Of a stretch of DNA of 64,000 nucleotides, positions 1 through 12,504 are shown piece after piece. Where the stretch lies: the NCBI RefSeq assembly GCF_002776525.5, contig NC_045444.1, forward strand, positions 27,304,658-27,368,657, read 5' to 3'. The notes below the pieces were generated by a model. That model was not told the DNA's origin. It did no database searches and was given only the letters and a program-made list of their open reading frames with translations. Position numbers and translations under genes: made by a program. Origin of the DNA: Piliocolobus tephrosceles. Taxonomy: Eukaryota; Chordata; Mammalia; Primates; Cercopithecidae. The number at the start of each line of letters is the position of its first letter. Positions within the stretch are counted from its first letter, which is position 1.

Positions 1-1219
1 TAATCTACCAATATGCCTCCATTATCTTCTACTAAAGTCTTTCATCTTGCCTATGCTATGGATGATTCAGGCTGAGAAAAATCTATCCTAGGTCTCAGGC
101 AATAGTCCAGATACAAGTCTGTAACCCAACCAGATCCTTGCTGGAGATGTTTTTCTGAAATCAGTGGAGAGAGCTCTACTGCCCGTTTTACTTCTTCTAC
201 TCACAGGTTTCTGTCTCTTGAACTGATCTAGCTCTTACGTATATGTCTCCAGCAGGACAAACTCTAGGACAAACACGTTAATGTGCCACATGGTACAATT
301 GAGGGTAAACATGGAAACCATTTAACCTTGGTACAGTTTTCTTCATTAAATACAAGAGCATTACTGGATGGTTTTCTTATTGCTTGATGTCATTTGAAGT
401 TTCACACTGCTGCCCTCAGCTCGTTTGCTTTATTTCTAGACTTTTTTTTTTTTTTTTTTTTAACTGAGAGTGTTTCTTAGATTCATGACTATGGATAAGG
501 TTCAAACTATTAGAGAGGCAAAGCTCCTGAGGGAAAGAGCCAGCTTCTCATTGTTCTTCATTATTTACATATTCCCCTGTATGTTTCTGAAGCACTTAAC
601 CCAATTTACATTTTAATGAGCTACCGTACTGTACTTACCAAATGCTTAGTGGGTCAATACTAGAGGTTCCATTTTAGGAATCAGGAACAATTAATAATGA
701 GAATGCAAATAACAAACCAGAGCACCTGCAGGACTGGCATAACCAGAAAAAAAATCTTCAGATTTCAATTAGGATTTCCCCCATACCCATTGTATTCTTT
801 CATTGTTGTTTATTAGGTGTGTTTCTCTAAATCAGATCACTATGCTTGCTTAGATATACATATATTTAAAAGAAAATATACCAGTTCCATAAATGGAAAA
901 CAATATCACTTGACAAAAACTAGACATTAAATTGAATACATCCATCTTTAAAAACAAGCTTTGTCCTGTACTCCCCAAGATACTCCTGGACCTACAGAAG
1001 AAAGCACTCCACTTTTTGAAAAACATTGCTTGTGGCAACTGGGGTGGCACAGCATTAAGGAAACAAAGCTTTAGACCAGGAAACCAGCTTTAGACCATAT
1101 ATGTTCTAATATCAGTTTTACTTTTATCTGGATCCACTCTCCTATTTCTATGCACAGAAATCTCTACTTCCTCTTCATCACATTTTGGTAAGTTAGTTAT
1201 TTAATATCAGGATTTCGCT
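1..1219. other. Unique-looking AT-rich DNA, no feature recognised
   Basis: No open frame of note and no repeat I can name. A T-run of about 21 bases lies near 441-461. The short reverse-strand frame at 850-1050 has no recognisable domain and looks like chance. Confidence 0.5.
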
Positions 1220-1345
1220 CTAGAATCTAAGCTCTGTGAGGACAGTATATACCTATGTTTCCCTCACTAATCACCAGCATCTAGTACCTGCACACGGGAG
1301 GCAACCACTGAATATTACTAGAATGAATAGATAGATGAATAGGTA
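1220..1345 (+). repeat. L2 LINE 3' end
   Basis: The wording 'aagctctgtgaggacagt ... agcatctagtacctg ... gaatgaat' follows the L2 3' terminus (onset of 'gcacagtgcctggcacatag...gaatgaatg') with many substitutions. It is a short, heavily decayed fragment. A weak MIR-like stretch (1375-1430) follows but is not called separately. Confidence 0.55.
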
Positions 1346-1719
1346 AACTAACAAGTGAATGAAAGAACTAGCCCATCTGAGCCTTCATTTCCTCCTTTAA
1401 TTAAGAAGAAAGTAATACATGCTTTTACATAATAATACATAACCAAGAGTTATTAGAGGTTACATATGTATATCAAGTCCCTAGTATAGAATGTGGTTGA
1501 AATTGTAGCTATAAAGCATGGCACCCATTTCCAATCAGCGATCAGACTCAAAGGCTCTTATGGAAAAGACAACTTAGCTACATTTCTAGGTTCCATCAGA
1601 CTTCAACCCTCAGCATTTCTAAATACACAAACCATTTAATTTCCCTTACCTTTGTACAGTCTGTGACACATCTTGGAATGTCCTCACCCCTCTTTTAGCT
1701 TACAATTTTATATTTATAT

Positions 1720-2410
1720 TGATATGGACAGGAGACAGGGAAATACTGGGTAGAGGATGGTGGTTCTCCAGCAAAGGCCCCACCCTCAAGCCTGGAATGG
1801 GCATTCCTGTTTTTGTGCCCAAAATGTTGCCTTTTGGCCCACCACGCCCTCCTATCCTGTATCCATATAAACTTCAAACCCCAGCCTCCATGAGCAGACT
1901 AGCAGATGAGCAGAAGAGCAGAGGAACAGAAAGACAGTGTGGCAGAGAGGAGTGAAGAGAAGGAACATCTGAACATCGAGAGAAGTTTGGCTGTGGACAG
2001 TCCAATGGCTGTGGGACAGCCAAACTCCAGGGGAAGATCATCTTCCCGCTCCATTCCCTTTCCAGCTCCCCATCCATCTCACTGACAGCCATCTCCACCA
2101 CTCACAAAACCCCTGCATTCACCATCCTTCAAGTCTATGTATAAACTAATTCTTCCTGGAAGATAGACAAGGACCCAGGTACCTAGAAGGCACTGAGCTG
2201 GTTAACACTTAACTCATCTGTGGACAACAGAGTTAAAGGAGCGCTGCAATAAGCCCACTGGGACTTTGGGAGTTGCAGGCATCCACCTGTAGATGCTACC
2301 GTTGGGCCAGAGCCCAAAAGCGCCTGTCCTGGTTCCTGTACCTGCCTGTCTGCATGCTCCCCATCTCATAAGGGGTTTGAGCATGCAGCAGCCAAACAGA
2401 CGAGCAATAC
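1720..2410 (+). repeat. ERV1-class solo LTR (LTR1-like)
   Basis: The element opens with TG at 1720. It has a TATA-like 'catataaact' near 1863-1872, a purine-rich stretch (about 1890-1960), and a region ending in a 'ctcacaaaacccctgcattc' block near 2101. In related LTRs that block carries the AATAAA polyadenylation signal; here it reads CACAAA. U5-like sequence follows to about 2410. I see no second LTR or internal region, so it is a solo LTR or a fragment. The 3' edge is uncertain and no clean flanking duplication was found. The two short frames inside it are not genes. The name LTR1 is from memory. Confidence 0.6.
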
Positions 2411-2466
2411 CTTATGGCATATCTTGTGATGGGGGTCAGGAAACTCTCCTGTTTTAATACCATAAA

Positions 2467-2846
2467 TGTTCTGGGGTAGTTTGTGCTCTTCCAAAATTCA
2501 TATATTCAAGTTCTAATCCCAAGAACCTCAGAATATGACTATATTTGGAGATGGAGGCTTTGAAGACGTCATTAAAATTAAATGGGGTCACTAGGTTGTG
2601 CCCTAATCCAATATGACTGGTTTCTATAAAAGAGATTAGTACACAGATACACAGAGGGAACAACATGTGAAGGCAAAGAGAAGACTGCCATCTATATACC
2701 AAAGAGAAAGGCCTCAGAAGAACCCAACCCTGACAACACCTTAGTCTCTAATATCTAGCCTCCAGAAATGCTAGAAAATACATTTCTAGTGTTTAAGCCA
2801 CCCACACTATGAGGCTTTGTTATGGCTTCCCTAGAAAACTCATGCA
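2467..2846 (+). repeat. MaLR LTR, MLT1-type
   Basis: It shows the MLT1-like order: an opening near 'ccaaaattcatat', 'cctcagaatatgac', 'ccctaatccaatatgactgg', 'aaggcctcagaag', 'tctagcctccagaaatg', then 'tttaagccaccca' and a terminal 'ggcttccctagaaaactc'. This is the same family as the copies at 42970-43350 (+) and 44231-44593 (-). It directly abuts the ERV1 LTR upstream. Confidence 0.65.
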
Positions 2847-3132
2847 CTGCAAGTCCCAGATCAAAACTTTCCTCTAGGAAGCCTGCCTCTAGGCAGGGAA
2901 GGTGTTCTACTGTCTTTTTGGTCTTCAGTGCACTCTATTTCTGCCCATGCTGTAAGACTTGCTATCTTCCATTACAATTATTAATTTGCACAGTGATAGT
3001 CAGGCCAAACTTAACAATAAAGACTGAGAACTAATTCCCAGATGAAGGAGGGTAAGCTATTTCAAGTTTGCTACTTCTGTATTAAATCGCACATACTTTT
3101 ATTGGATTAAAAAAATGCCATGTTTTCATTGT

Positions 3133-3435
3133 CTTTTTTTGGGTGGGGTGTGGCGCAGACAGAGTCTTGCTCTGTTGCCCAGGCTGGAGTGCAATGGTGC
3201 GATCTTGGCTCACTGCAACCTCTGACATCCAGACTCAAACGATTCTCCTGCCTCAGCCTCCTGAGTAGCTGGGACTACGGGCACGTGCCACCATGCCTGG
3301 CTAATTTTTGTATTTCTAGTAGAGACGGGGTTTCACCATGTTGGTCAGGCTGATCTCGAACTCTTGACCTTGTGATCCGCCCACCTCGGCCTCCCAAAGT
3401 ACTGGGATTACAGGCATGAGCCACTGTGCCCAGCC
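3133..3435 (-). mobile_element. Alu (AluS-age), reverse orientation
   Basis: Starts with a T-run and 'gagtcttgctctgttgcc' and ends with the reverse complement of the Alu head ('ccactgtgcccagcc'). It is full length (about 300 bp). A flanking duplication is unclear because the target is T-rich. Confidence 0.93.
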
Positions 3436-3589
3436 ATCATTCTTTTGTAGAGCAGCATTAACAAGCGAAGTGAAAAAAAAAACTCAATATATTTATTTTC
3501 AATGAACAGATAAAAGATCTGTAGACTGTACACATTTTAATTTTTTCTAATTTACTCTTTGTGTTTTTTTATATCCCTCAGTCTCTTCA

Positions 3590-3690
3590 TTAGAATTTGA
3601 GTTCTTTGAGGATTTTAGCGTCTAATTCACCATGTAGCACAGTCCCTGGAACCAAGTAGGTGCTCAGAGAATATTTGTTATCGAATCTAT
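3590..3690 (+). repeat. L2 LINE 3' end
   Basis: 'gtagcacagtccctggaacc' followed by 'aagtaggtgctcagagaata' matches the L2 terminal motif. Short and old. Confidence 0.6.
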
Positions 3691-4923
3691 CAAAAAATGA
3701 GCAAATGATGCTTTAATATCACATATTAACTGTGTATAAAAATAACTTAATTTTTAAAAATGTATACATTTCTCTATAATTAGGAAGAAAATTAGGTAAG
3801 TGGATTGAAGGAAGAATTTTATAAAATTTCCTGCCACAGTCATGATCATTTGCACTTGACCTAGGCCGTAGGCAAGGGGATGACTGTAGGGGTTTGAGGA
3901 GGGCCAGATATGATTGATCAGAAGCAGATGATGTGCAGAATGTTAACATCTAGTCTTACAAGGTGACAGGCTGGTATGAATTTTACATTTGGGTGAAGAA
4001 CAGACTTATCTGGTAAAATCAGAGGTTGTCATAGACATGTTAAAACACTAAATATTTTCTAATGGAAAGTACAGCTTGTCTGTGCAGTGAAATAAAAAAA
4101 AAAAAATCCTTAACTTTGGAACTTTTGGCACTTAGTTCTCAACTGAGAATAATTGTGAAGTTTGTCAGTTTAGTCCTAGTGGGTTATTTATTATTGTCAC
4201 AGATTTACAAGTTTGCCATATTCTGCTTAAAACTCTGACTGAGAACATCAGGAGTGGTACAATTTCATATTTCTTCAAAATTATTACTTTCCAAATCTAT
4301 TCATAATTAGACTCATAAAAGGTATCTGAATTAGATAAAAACTAATATATCATGGTATCATGTGCTGTGGTTAGTTCAGCCTTTCTTCCCAGAAAAGATT
4401 AAGACCTTTTCATTTCAAAGAAGATGAATTTTGGTAGACCCTGATTTAATTTTGCAAAGACTAATGCATATAGAAATATTTGGCATTTAAAGGGATTAAA
4501 TTACAATTAGTGAGGTAAGGATTTCAAAGGTGAATCTAGTTCTTGAATGAAAATAATCCTTGGGAAGCAAAGATTTTATTCATAACTGCTGATTCCAGAG
4601 CAACTGAGAATAGAATAGTCATCAAGATATTGCAAATGCAGCTAGAAAAAGTTAGTCTAAGGTCAGATTCCCTAGAAGCAAATCATGAGATTAGAGTTCA
4701 TGTTCAGATGTTTAATTGAGGAAGTTTTCCCTTAGGTAGCAGCCAGGGAGTGGAAGAGGCAAAGTAGGGAAGGGGAAAATGCCAAGCAAGGATGGAACTC
4801 AGGCAGAGTCTGTAGACTGCAGAGGGTGGGATCAGCCTGTCCGCAGGGGAACTCTGAAATGTAAGTTAAGCCTGGAGTTATCCTTATCCAAGGTAAGAAT
4901 ACTGGGGTATACTTATACCTAAC
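3691..4923. other. No confident feature
   Basis: Mostly unique-looking AT-rich DNA. The part from about 4660 ('gattccctagaagcaaatca') resembles the edge of a common medium-reiteration repeat, but I could not assign it. The reverse frame at 3719-3949 has no recognisable domain. Confidence 0.4.
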
Positions 4924-4937
4924 AATGGCTAAGGGTG

Positions 4938-5201
4938 GGAGGCTGAGACGGGCGGATCATGAGGTCAGGAGATCGAGACCATCCTGGCTAACACGGTGAA
5001 ACCCCGTCTCTACTAAAAATACAAAAAACTAGTCGGGCGAGGTGGCGGGCACCTGTAGTCCCAGCTACTCTGGAGGCTGAGGCAGGAGAATAGCCTAAAA
5101 CCCGGGAGGCGGAGCTTGCAGTGAGCTGAGATCCAGCCACTGCACTCCAGCCCAGGAGACACAGCAAGACTCCGTCTCAAAAAAAAAAAAAAAAAAAAAA
5201 A
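4938..5201 (+). mobile_element. 5'-truncated AluY
   Basis: The element lacks about the first 40 bases of Alu and begins at 'ggaggctgagacgggcgg'. The AluY signature 'gagatcgagaccatcctgg' and the A-tail are present. A target-site duplication 'ggctaagggtggg' lies at 4927-4939 and again from 5202. This shows that the truncation happened at insertion, not by later deletion. Confidence 0.92.
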
Positions 5202-5504
5202 GGCTAAGGGTGGGGATTGGGGGTTGGTAGTGTGAGAGTTGGAGAAAGGGCAGTAAAGTACAACTAATTAACGTCAACATACCATTCCATTCCTCTAGAT
5301 TTTTTTCTGATACTAAATCTGACCTTAAGCTATCACTCAGAGTAGGTGGAAGCAAAGACTTATTTAATTTTGTGAACCTATCATCTAGTACATTATCTGG
5401 GATAAAATAGGTAATCAAAAAACATATACATAAATGAATGCTATCAGCAAACATACAAATCCTTTCTTAGCCCGTCCAACTTTTTTTTTTCCACAAACAA
5501 AATG

Positions 5505-5780
5505 CTATTTATTAGTTCATTAAATACTCATTGAAGAGCTCCTATATCTCTTATATGCCAGGCACTGGAGTAAGTTTTGGAGGTTTAGCATTGAACCAGA
5601 TCAACAGGGTGTCTGTCTCCACAAAACACTTTCTATATCCAGGGAGGCAGATATTAGAAAATATATTGATATAAATAATTAATGTAATCTAGTAGTGATT
5701 AAGTGCTAAAAAGGAAAAGTATAGCGTGGGAGGATATAATGAGCAAGGACCTAACCTCATCTGGAAGGGTGGGGAGCTTT
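5505..5780 (-). repeat. L2 LINE fragment, reverse orientation
   Basis: Reads as the reverse complement of an L2 3' end: 'tatgccaggcactggagtaa' followed by 'agcattgaaccagatcaaca' and 'gattaagtgctaaaaaggaa'. Strongly diverged. Confidence 0.6.
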
Positions 5781-6794
5781 CAGAAAATACTAATATATTA
5801 ACTTCCAATTTACAAGATTCCAAGTGTTTCAAGATCTCAGGCAGCTTCTACTACACACAACTAGATAATAATGGCTAAAGTTTCCTTGAGGAAAGGAAAG
5901 AGATGACAAGGCACTTCATTTGAGGAAGAGTTGCACTCATCACAGTAAGCACTCAGTAGCATTTCTGATTTAGTGGGAGAACTTGGGGGTCCCAGGGCTT
6001 TGTGCAGTAATCCAGAGTGTTCACAAAGGGAAGAAGGTCATCAGGAGATAGATGGAGGTACTTCTAGTTCAAATTTAGTCTATTCTATGCTATTTCTAGT
6101 CTTCTGAGCTCATTTCTGAAACAGAGGTTACAAAATCACACAAAACAAATCCTTTGTGATTGAAGGACTGACATTATAATGTTTAGGTGTCTTGAAAAGT
6201 TTGCTATACCTAGATTTATATAATCTGGTTTGCAAAAATGTTGTGAGTCAGCACATCAATTCTATTTTTTTCTGAATCTGGGAGGCCTGCACCATGTTCT
6301 ACAGAGAAGCATAACCTGTGGAATGACTAGGGAAAAATGCATAAAAACAACACACATGATGCCTAAAATGTGAGAATAAATTAAATCACAACTTTCTTTT
6401 TGTTCTTGTTATCCTATGATGCATTGTAAAAAATTACAAAACATCGAATACATATCTAATGAGAGATGAATAGAACTTTAAACCAATGTAACTGGAGACA
6501 AGACAGCGGAGTAATTTGTGTTCATGATGAAGGTTTCCTATCTCTGGAATTCCTTTTCTCACCCAGGTTGAGGATAGTCCTACTGTGTCACTCTACGAAA
6601 ACCTGGTTTTACAGCCTTGTACTCCGAAGTCTCCTATGGGTATCATTAACACTTTCCCCTACACTAAAAACAATCTTGTATATCACTGCAAGTTAAAGTG
6701 CCCTAAAATACACATAAGTGTTAGAGTAAGTTTGACCTGGAAGTCTTCTGCCTTCAAGATTGGCATTCTTTCCATTTTACTATTTTCTTTTTTT
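5781..6794. other. No feature recognised
   Basis: Two overlapping forward frames (6466-6696 and 6585-6797, 76 and 70 codons) lie here. Neither resembles a known family, and neither shows a Kozak or splice context that I would rely on. Confidence 0.4.
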
Positions 6795-7500
6795 TAAAAA
6801 GAAATCTTATAAGTAATTTAATCCATTCTTCTCTGTAAACGGAATCTCTTCCACAATCCTGAAGGTATTGTCCTACTGTTTACTTAAGTACTTCCAGCTA
6901 TGAGGATTTTAATACTAAAAAGAGTTTACTGCAATGTTGAATACCTCTAATTGTGAGAAAGTCTGTTCTGAAATGAATTTCACCTCCCTGCAGCTTTCAG
7001 CTGCCCTCTGAGCTAGGTATAGCAATTTTGTCTACTATTCTACAAGAAAAATCTTCACATGTTTGAACAGACTCGTGTCTTCCCTCAAGTTCCCTTTTGC
7101 TAGGGAAACATTCCTAGCTCCTCTAACTCTAAAATCTGTATCATTTTCATACATCCTCTGGACATATTTCAATACATCAATGTTTCTCTTAAAATGTGCT
7201 GTCCAAAATAGAATGCAATAATCGAACACTGTAAAGAGCCATACACTGGTAAAACGATGTGAGAACATTTTTTCACGGTTGCATCACAATTTGGGACCAT
7301 ATTATTGTCTATAATAATAGATTTTAGATGAACTTCTATTGTTGTACAATTCATATTTTAAACTTTAAGCAATTTACAGAAAGTGCTCTTTGTTAAATAG
7401 TATTTTGTTGAGTCTATTGTAGTGCCATAGATCATTTCAAATCTCTATTACATCATCTACCTAAATTGTCCACTGCAATTAAATTTTGTTTAAATTTGTA
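6795..7500 (-). repeat. L3/CR1 LINE fragment, reverse orientation
   Basis: The stretch follows the reverse complement of the conserved 3' coding part of L3/CR1. In order it has 'ctctaattgtgagaaagtct', 'tgaatttcacctccctgcag', 'ctgccctctgagctaggtat', 'catcctctggacatatttca' and 'aaaatgtgctgtccaaaata'. The reading frame is destroyed. This is one of the oldest repeats in the window. The distal edge (7400-7700) is uncertain. Confidence 0.7.
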
Positions 7501-8224
7501 ATCACTGTGAGTACACAGTAGGTATATATACATATTGGGTATATGGGACGACCAAAGTAATTTTGTGAGAGCTACAAATTTAGAAATCATACCTTTAATC
7601 CCTCCTCTAACGCTGACGAAAATATGAAGCAGAATGTACCAAATGCAGAAGCTTTGGTCAAGCCAAAGCACATCTCATTCAGGTTGGCATTCAAACTAAC
7701 TGCCATAAGTTTAAATCCATTCCCTCCATTGTTAACAGTACATCTGAGTCTCCAAAGCACACTATTGCCTAATCATATTCCACAATCTTATTCATTAACA
7801 TGGGACATGTTATATGGTTCTCTAAAATAAAATATACAATGCTTTAAAATATCAACCCATTTTTCATTTAGAGAGAAGATCTGACTTTTTCTTTATGAAT
7901 TTGAATTGGTCTCTGATGCTTATTGAATTTTTCTAAAGCATTAAATATATCTATCAGTAACCATTTTAAGACTTGCCCTTTGAACAATACTGATTTTCTG
8001 AATCTTCACCCATTGCATATATGACATTAGTCACACAGAGCAACATTTTCCCCTCTCTTGTCTTTTTAAGATCAATTTATTTGCCACAATTGTACAAAGA
8101 TAATTGCAGTGATTCCAAGATTGCATTCAATACCATTAATATAAGTTATTAGAATATAATAAACATTCTCATAAAGCTATTCATTCATACTGGAAACATA
8201 TCTATATTATAATTAATAATAATC
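7501..8224. other. No feature recognised
   Basis: AT-rich DNA, possibly a further decayed extension of the neighbouring L3/CR1. Short open frames on both strands (7453-7671, 7624-7830) show no domain. Confidence 0.35.
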
Positions 8225-8470
8225 ATACTATTTAATGTTTATCAACTCCTAAAATGTGTTAATTGCTTCATGTGCATAGTTTCATTTAAGATACAGAATA
8301 ACCCTGTGAGGCAATTTTCCTATTGCTATCTTGTTCTAAAATGAGTAATTTCAGCCTTATAAAAGTGAAGAACTTCAAGGGTACACATATAAAAATGGAA
8401 TAACAGGGACTTGCATCCAGATATTTCTGAAACCAAAGTTCTTAATCACTACATTGCAATGGGTAGATTT
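8225..8470 (+). repeat. MIR SINE
   Basis: MIR-like order: 'aatgtgttaattgcttcatg', 'aataaccctgtgaggcaatt', 'gggacttgcatccagatatt', ending 'aagttcttaatcactacatt'. Heavily diverged. Confidence 0.65.
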
Positions 8471-8639
8471 CTAGAAAAGAATTTGCTTTATCAAAGGACA
8501 TGTACATTAGACATGTTGATAGATACTAGAAATTGCTTTTTTTTTTTTTTAGAGCATGGGGCAATTTATAAACACATGAATAATCTATGTGTTAGTGTCC
8601 TCAAAAACACTAGCTACTATTAACATTTTGCTTATGTTA

Positions 8640-9100
8640 GTGGTATCTTTTTGTTTTTATTTTTATTTTTGCTCACTTATGACTGAGCATTCTTAAATAT
8701 GTTTAGAAAGCTTTTGTTTTTATTTTTCATGAATTGTTGTTCTTACATTTTGCCCTATTATTTTTTTATTGACATTTGTGTTCTTATTGATTTGTGGAAA
8801 CTCTTTGTATATTAATAATATTAAGACATTATATACTAAATGAGTGCAAACATTTCTTTCCATTCTTACATTTTTGTTTTATTATATTTAAAGTACCTTT
8901 CCTAGTAAAATACTTGTTAAAAGTTTTTGAAAATCACATCTTTAAACTTTTATTTTGTGGCTTGGGTTCTTGCTATAGAGAGTGTTTTTTTTTTTTGTTT
9001 TTTTACCCCAGCTAAGTTATGAAAATAATTCTCATGTACTATTGCAAAGATTGTACTTTTCACCCAATGTTTGTAAGATTTCAATACAATTTTATATAGG
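8640..9100 (-). repeat. Old L1 (L1M-age) ORF2 fragment, reverse orientation
   Basis: Reads as the antisense of L1 ORF2: 'ttcttattgatttgtggaaa', 'ctctttgtatattaataata', 'ttttattttgtggcttgggt'. No intact frame remains. Confidence 0.65.
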
Positions 9101-9330
9101 CTGTAGAACGTAGTAGTAAGAGGTCATATTCATAATCCTGAGGCATCAGGTTTTAATTTTAATAATCTTGATCACCTTGGGAAAGCTACTTAATGTCTTA
9201 GTGCCTTCGTATTTTTACACTTAAAATGAGGATAATGATAGTACCTACCCTATAGGGATTTTGTAAAATTTAAACGAGTTAATACACGTAGTATACTTAA
9301 AAATGCCTGAATCATAGTAAGTATTCAAAT
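9100..9330 (+). repeat. MIR SINE
   Basis: Near-complete MIR order: 'caccttgggaaagctactta', 'aaaatgaggataatgatagt', 'acctaccctatagggatttt', then 'gcctgaatcatagtaagtat'. Confidence 0.75.
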
Positions 9331-9499
9331 ACTAGCTTCTAACTATTTTAAATTTATCTGATACATATATAGTTTTGGTAGAAGTTAGGAATCTGAGTTT
9401 TTTTTTTTTTTTCAAGAATAAGAAAGCAATTGTTCTTACATCCTTGATTAAATTTTGAAGAATTTCTTCACTGATTCACTTTAATTATACTTAGATTCC

Positions 9500-9670
9500 A
9501 TTTGTATAGTGATCTGTTTCCAACATTTGTAACATTTATGCCTCTAATCTTTACAGAAATTTTTTATTTTAGTTTTGAACTTATAAAGAAACTGAGGCTT
9601 GGAGAGCTTCTATCAAAAGATAAAGTTAGCAAGATTATAAATGATTTGAAGTTTACACTCACATCTCCCA
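9500..9670 (+). repeat. MIR SINE fragment
   Basis: 'aagaaactgaggcttggaga' followed by decayed MIR core. The 87-codon frame at 9502-9765 runs through it and is therefore not a gene. Confidence 0.6.
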
Positions 9671-9869
9671 AAAATGGCTACATTCTTAGAAGTGCTCTTG
9701 CTTCTTCAAAGGATATGTACATTAAAGATTATGTTTCCACCATATACAACTTCCTTTTTTTATAAAATGTTTATGAATGGATTGTATTTTTGTTGTTATA
9801 TATTTCTTCTTTGACACATTCTTTTTGTAATGTAATATTATATTATTCATTTTTTTAGACTGCCACTAC

Positions 9870-10200
9870 ACTAATTTGAGGGACACAGAGGCAGGAATCA
9901 TGTCTGATTCATGTTTGTATCCCCAGTGCCAAGCAGTGCCCATTACATAGTCAAAAATCAATACATGTTTATAGAAAAAAATTTCATTTTTAAAATAATG
10001 CACAGTCATGTTGCACCACTGTTCAAAATCCTACAATGTCTTGTGGTCTTTAATCAATTCCAAACCCTTGTCCTCTTTTATAGGTGCCTTTGAGAACAGC
10101 TCCATGTAAATCATCTCTCCCACAAAAATCCAAAATAGTCCTTTACTTCAGGCATCTGGTTGATCTCGCCATCTCAGAACACCTATGTTAATTTCCATTT
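9870..10200 (+). repeat. L2 LINE fragments
   Basis: 9870-9972 shows the L2 3' motif ('gtatccccagtgccaagcag' then 'agtcaaaaatcaatacatgt'). 10010-10200 resembles a more internal L2 block ('caaaatcctacaatgtcttg', 'ccaaacccttgtcctctttt'). Probably two fragments. Confidence 0.55.
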
Positions 10201-10519
10201 CTTCCCTATTAATCATCAAAAGTGTCTTCATGAAATTTTCCTTCAGTTTTGGAGTGCATTGATTTTTCTTTCTTCCTGACCCAGCAGTTAGAATTGTTTA
10301 ATTTTAGAGGTACAAATGATACAAATGATCTTAGACTTGATCTAGGTTAAACCCTTCATTTAATAATGAGGAAATGGATGGCCAGCGAGGTTATGAAACT
10401 GTCCTTTAGAGTATTCTTAATGACTGTGGCTCACATTTTAGTTTTCAGTTTTGTATTTCTCTTTAATTCTGTACCAGTGGGATTAAAAGCTCCTGTGAAG
10501 CTAGAACTAGCAGTAGATT

Positions 10520-12300
10520 CAGCAATTTATTGAATAAATATTAATTAAGTGCCAACTATTGGCCAAGCAATATTCTAGAATTTAGAGATGCAAAACTACT
10601 AAAGATTTGAGTTTTGTTTTTATGTAACTATAGTCTGTGGATGATGTGGATATTAACTAAAATAACTACAAAATAACTATAGATTATTATATAACTATAG
10701 TTGTGATAACTCTTATGAAGGAAACTAAATAATGTTACGAAACAGACACTAGACTACTTAGTCCAGGCAGGAAAAGAAAGAAATAATTTCTTAAAGAAGT
10801 GACATTTCAACTGATACCTGAAGAATGAATACAAATTCCACAGGAAAATGGGAGAAAACTTCTTCATGAACAATGAAATTTAAGTTTCAAAAAATCGAGC
10901 CTGAAAGTCATTTGGAATTTTACAGAAAAAGAGAAACCCAGGGTAGTTAGAGAAATCGAGTGAACGGAAACTGAGGCAGGAAACTGATTATGCAAGAAAA
11001 TTATGTTAAACCCTATTGTGCAAAGTTTGTCATTGAAGTTCTATCACTGGAGATTGAAAATCTTATTCAAGTGCTTTAGAAATCTTTGGGAACATTATTA
11101 CAGGGGAGTTATGCCATTATTTTTACATTAAAAACACTTGCCATGAGTTTTATTCATATTTTTCTTTCTCTCTCTCTTTTTTTTTTTTTTTGGAGACGGA
11201 ATTTCGCTCTTGTTGCCTAGACTGGACTGCAATGGTGCAATCTCATTTCACCGCAACCTCCACCTTCTGGGTTCAAGTGATTCTCCTGCCTCAGCTTCCC
11301 GAGTAGCTGGGATTACAGGCATGCACCACCATGCCCAGTTAATTTTGTATTTTTAGTAGAGATGGTATTTCTCCATGTTGTTCAGGCTGGTCTCAAACTC
11401 CCGACCTCAGGTAATCTGCCCACTTTGGCCTCCCAAAGTGCTGGGATTACAGGCATGAGCCACCACGCTTGGCCATATTTTTCTTTTTCTTAAAAGCATT
11501 AGGAAACATAAGCAAAATGGAAATGGGAGACCATAACCTAGCCTTGGGGAAACAATCAGATAGCTTGGCTAAGCTGACAGCTGTAGAGATGCAGAGGTAT
11601 ATATGAATACAAGAGGTGTGAGAAGGTGGTATACACAGGACTTGATATTTATAGGGACAAGGGGATGTAAGAGATATTTCCTAGTTTTCCAATATTACCA
11701 GTGGATGAATGAAGATGGTATTTGTGACCTTCAGACAACTGAGGAATAAGGATATTCAAAATTTCAGACTTAGGCCCATAAAGTTTGAGAAGTTTGTGAC
11801 AAATCCAAGTGAACAAATTATGTTTTTATTGGTGATATAGTTGAAGGAATATAAACCTGAGTATTACTGGCATCATAATCAATGTTTGTCTATGAAACCC
11901 AACAAAATCAGGAGGAAAAGAATATCAGCTATAATCTGAATGAATATAGACATTTTGAGGTGAAGTAGAGGTAGAAATACCAACAAAAGAGTCTGCCAAA
12001 TAGCCATAATGTGAGGGAAAAACCAATATATGACACTGTCAGGAAAGTCAGGAACAAAAAGTATATCTGACTTAGAGTTGAAACAAAAAAAAAAGTATGT
12101 TTTAATGATAAATGAATGAAACTATTCATCTATATTGAATATTGCCAACGAGTCAATTAAGATGGGCTCTGAAAAGCATTCATTGAATTTGACAATATGA
12201 AAATCAATGATGACCTAACAGGAGTGTTTTTGTCAGTGGGGATAGAAGAAATGGGAGAGAAAGTATATCAAATTCAAGTTGGTTGAAGAATGAACTGGCT
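10520..12300 (-). repeat. Long L2 LINE, reverse orientation, split by an Alu
   Basis: A reverse-strand L2 runs from its 3' end ('gaataaatattaattaagtg') into internal sequence ('gaccttcagacaactgagga', 'aagatgggctctgaaaagca', 'caatgatgacctaacaggag'). About 1.5 kb of L2 is present once the Alu at 11177-11474 is removed. It is the longest L2 in the window and carries no usable frame. Confidence 0.7.
11177..11474 (-). mobile_element. AluS, reverse orientation
   Basis: T-run, 'ggagacggaatttcgctctt', two-arm Alu structure, ending 'ccaccacgcttggcc'. The target-site duplication is about 'catatttttcttt' on both sides (from about 11155 and from 11474). It interrupts the reverse-strand L2. Confidence 0.95.
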
Positions 12301-12339
12301 CCAACTTATAAAAGTAACCAAAATTAGTATTCAGAATAC

Positions 12340-12497
12340 TCAAAGAATATCTACATATTAAGAATAAAACAAACATTATTCAACGGAAAAGTAGAAAAAA
12401 ATATCAATAGGTGATTCCTAAAACAGGAATCTTAATGCTAAAAACATATGAAAAGATGTCCAATTAATAGTCAGGAAAATGTGACAGTGACACATGA
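12340..12497 (+). repeat. Old L1 ORF2 fragment, left part
   Basis: Degraded L1 ORF2 sequence ('aaacatatgaaaagatgtcc', 'tagtcaggaaaatgtgacag'). It continues after the LTR at 13081, so the two parts are one element. This is L1M-age by eye. Confidence 0.65.
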
Positions 12498-12504
12498 AAT
12501 ACAG

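Noticed and set aside
1719..2101. Opposed frames near 1.7-2.1 kb
   Set aside because: They lie inside the ERV1-type LTR and do not correspond to any viral protein.
5095..5454. 119-codon reverse frame
   Set aside because: Its C-terminal half is an antisense Alu translation and the rest shows no domain.
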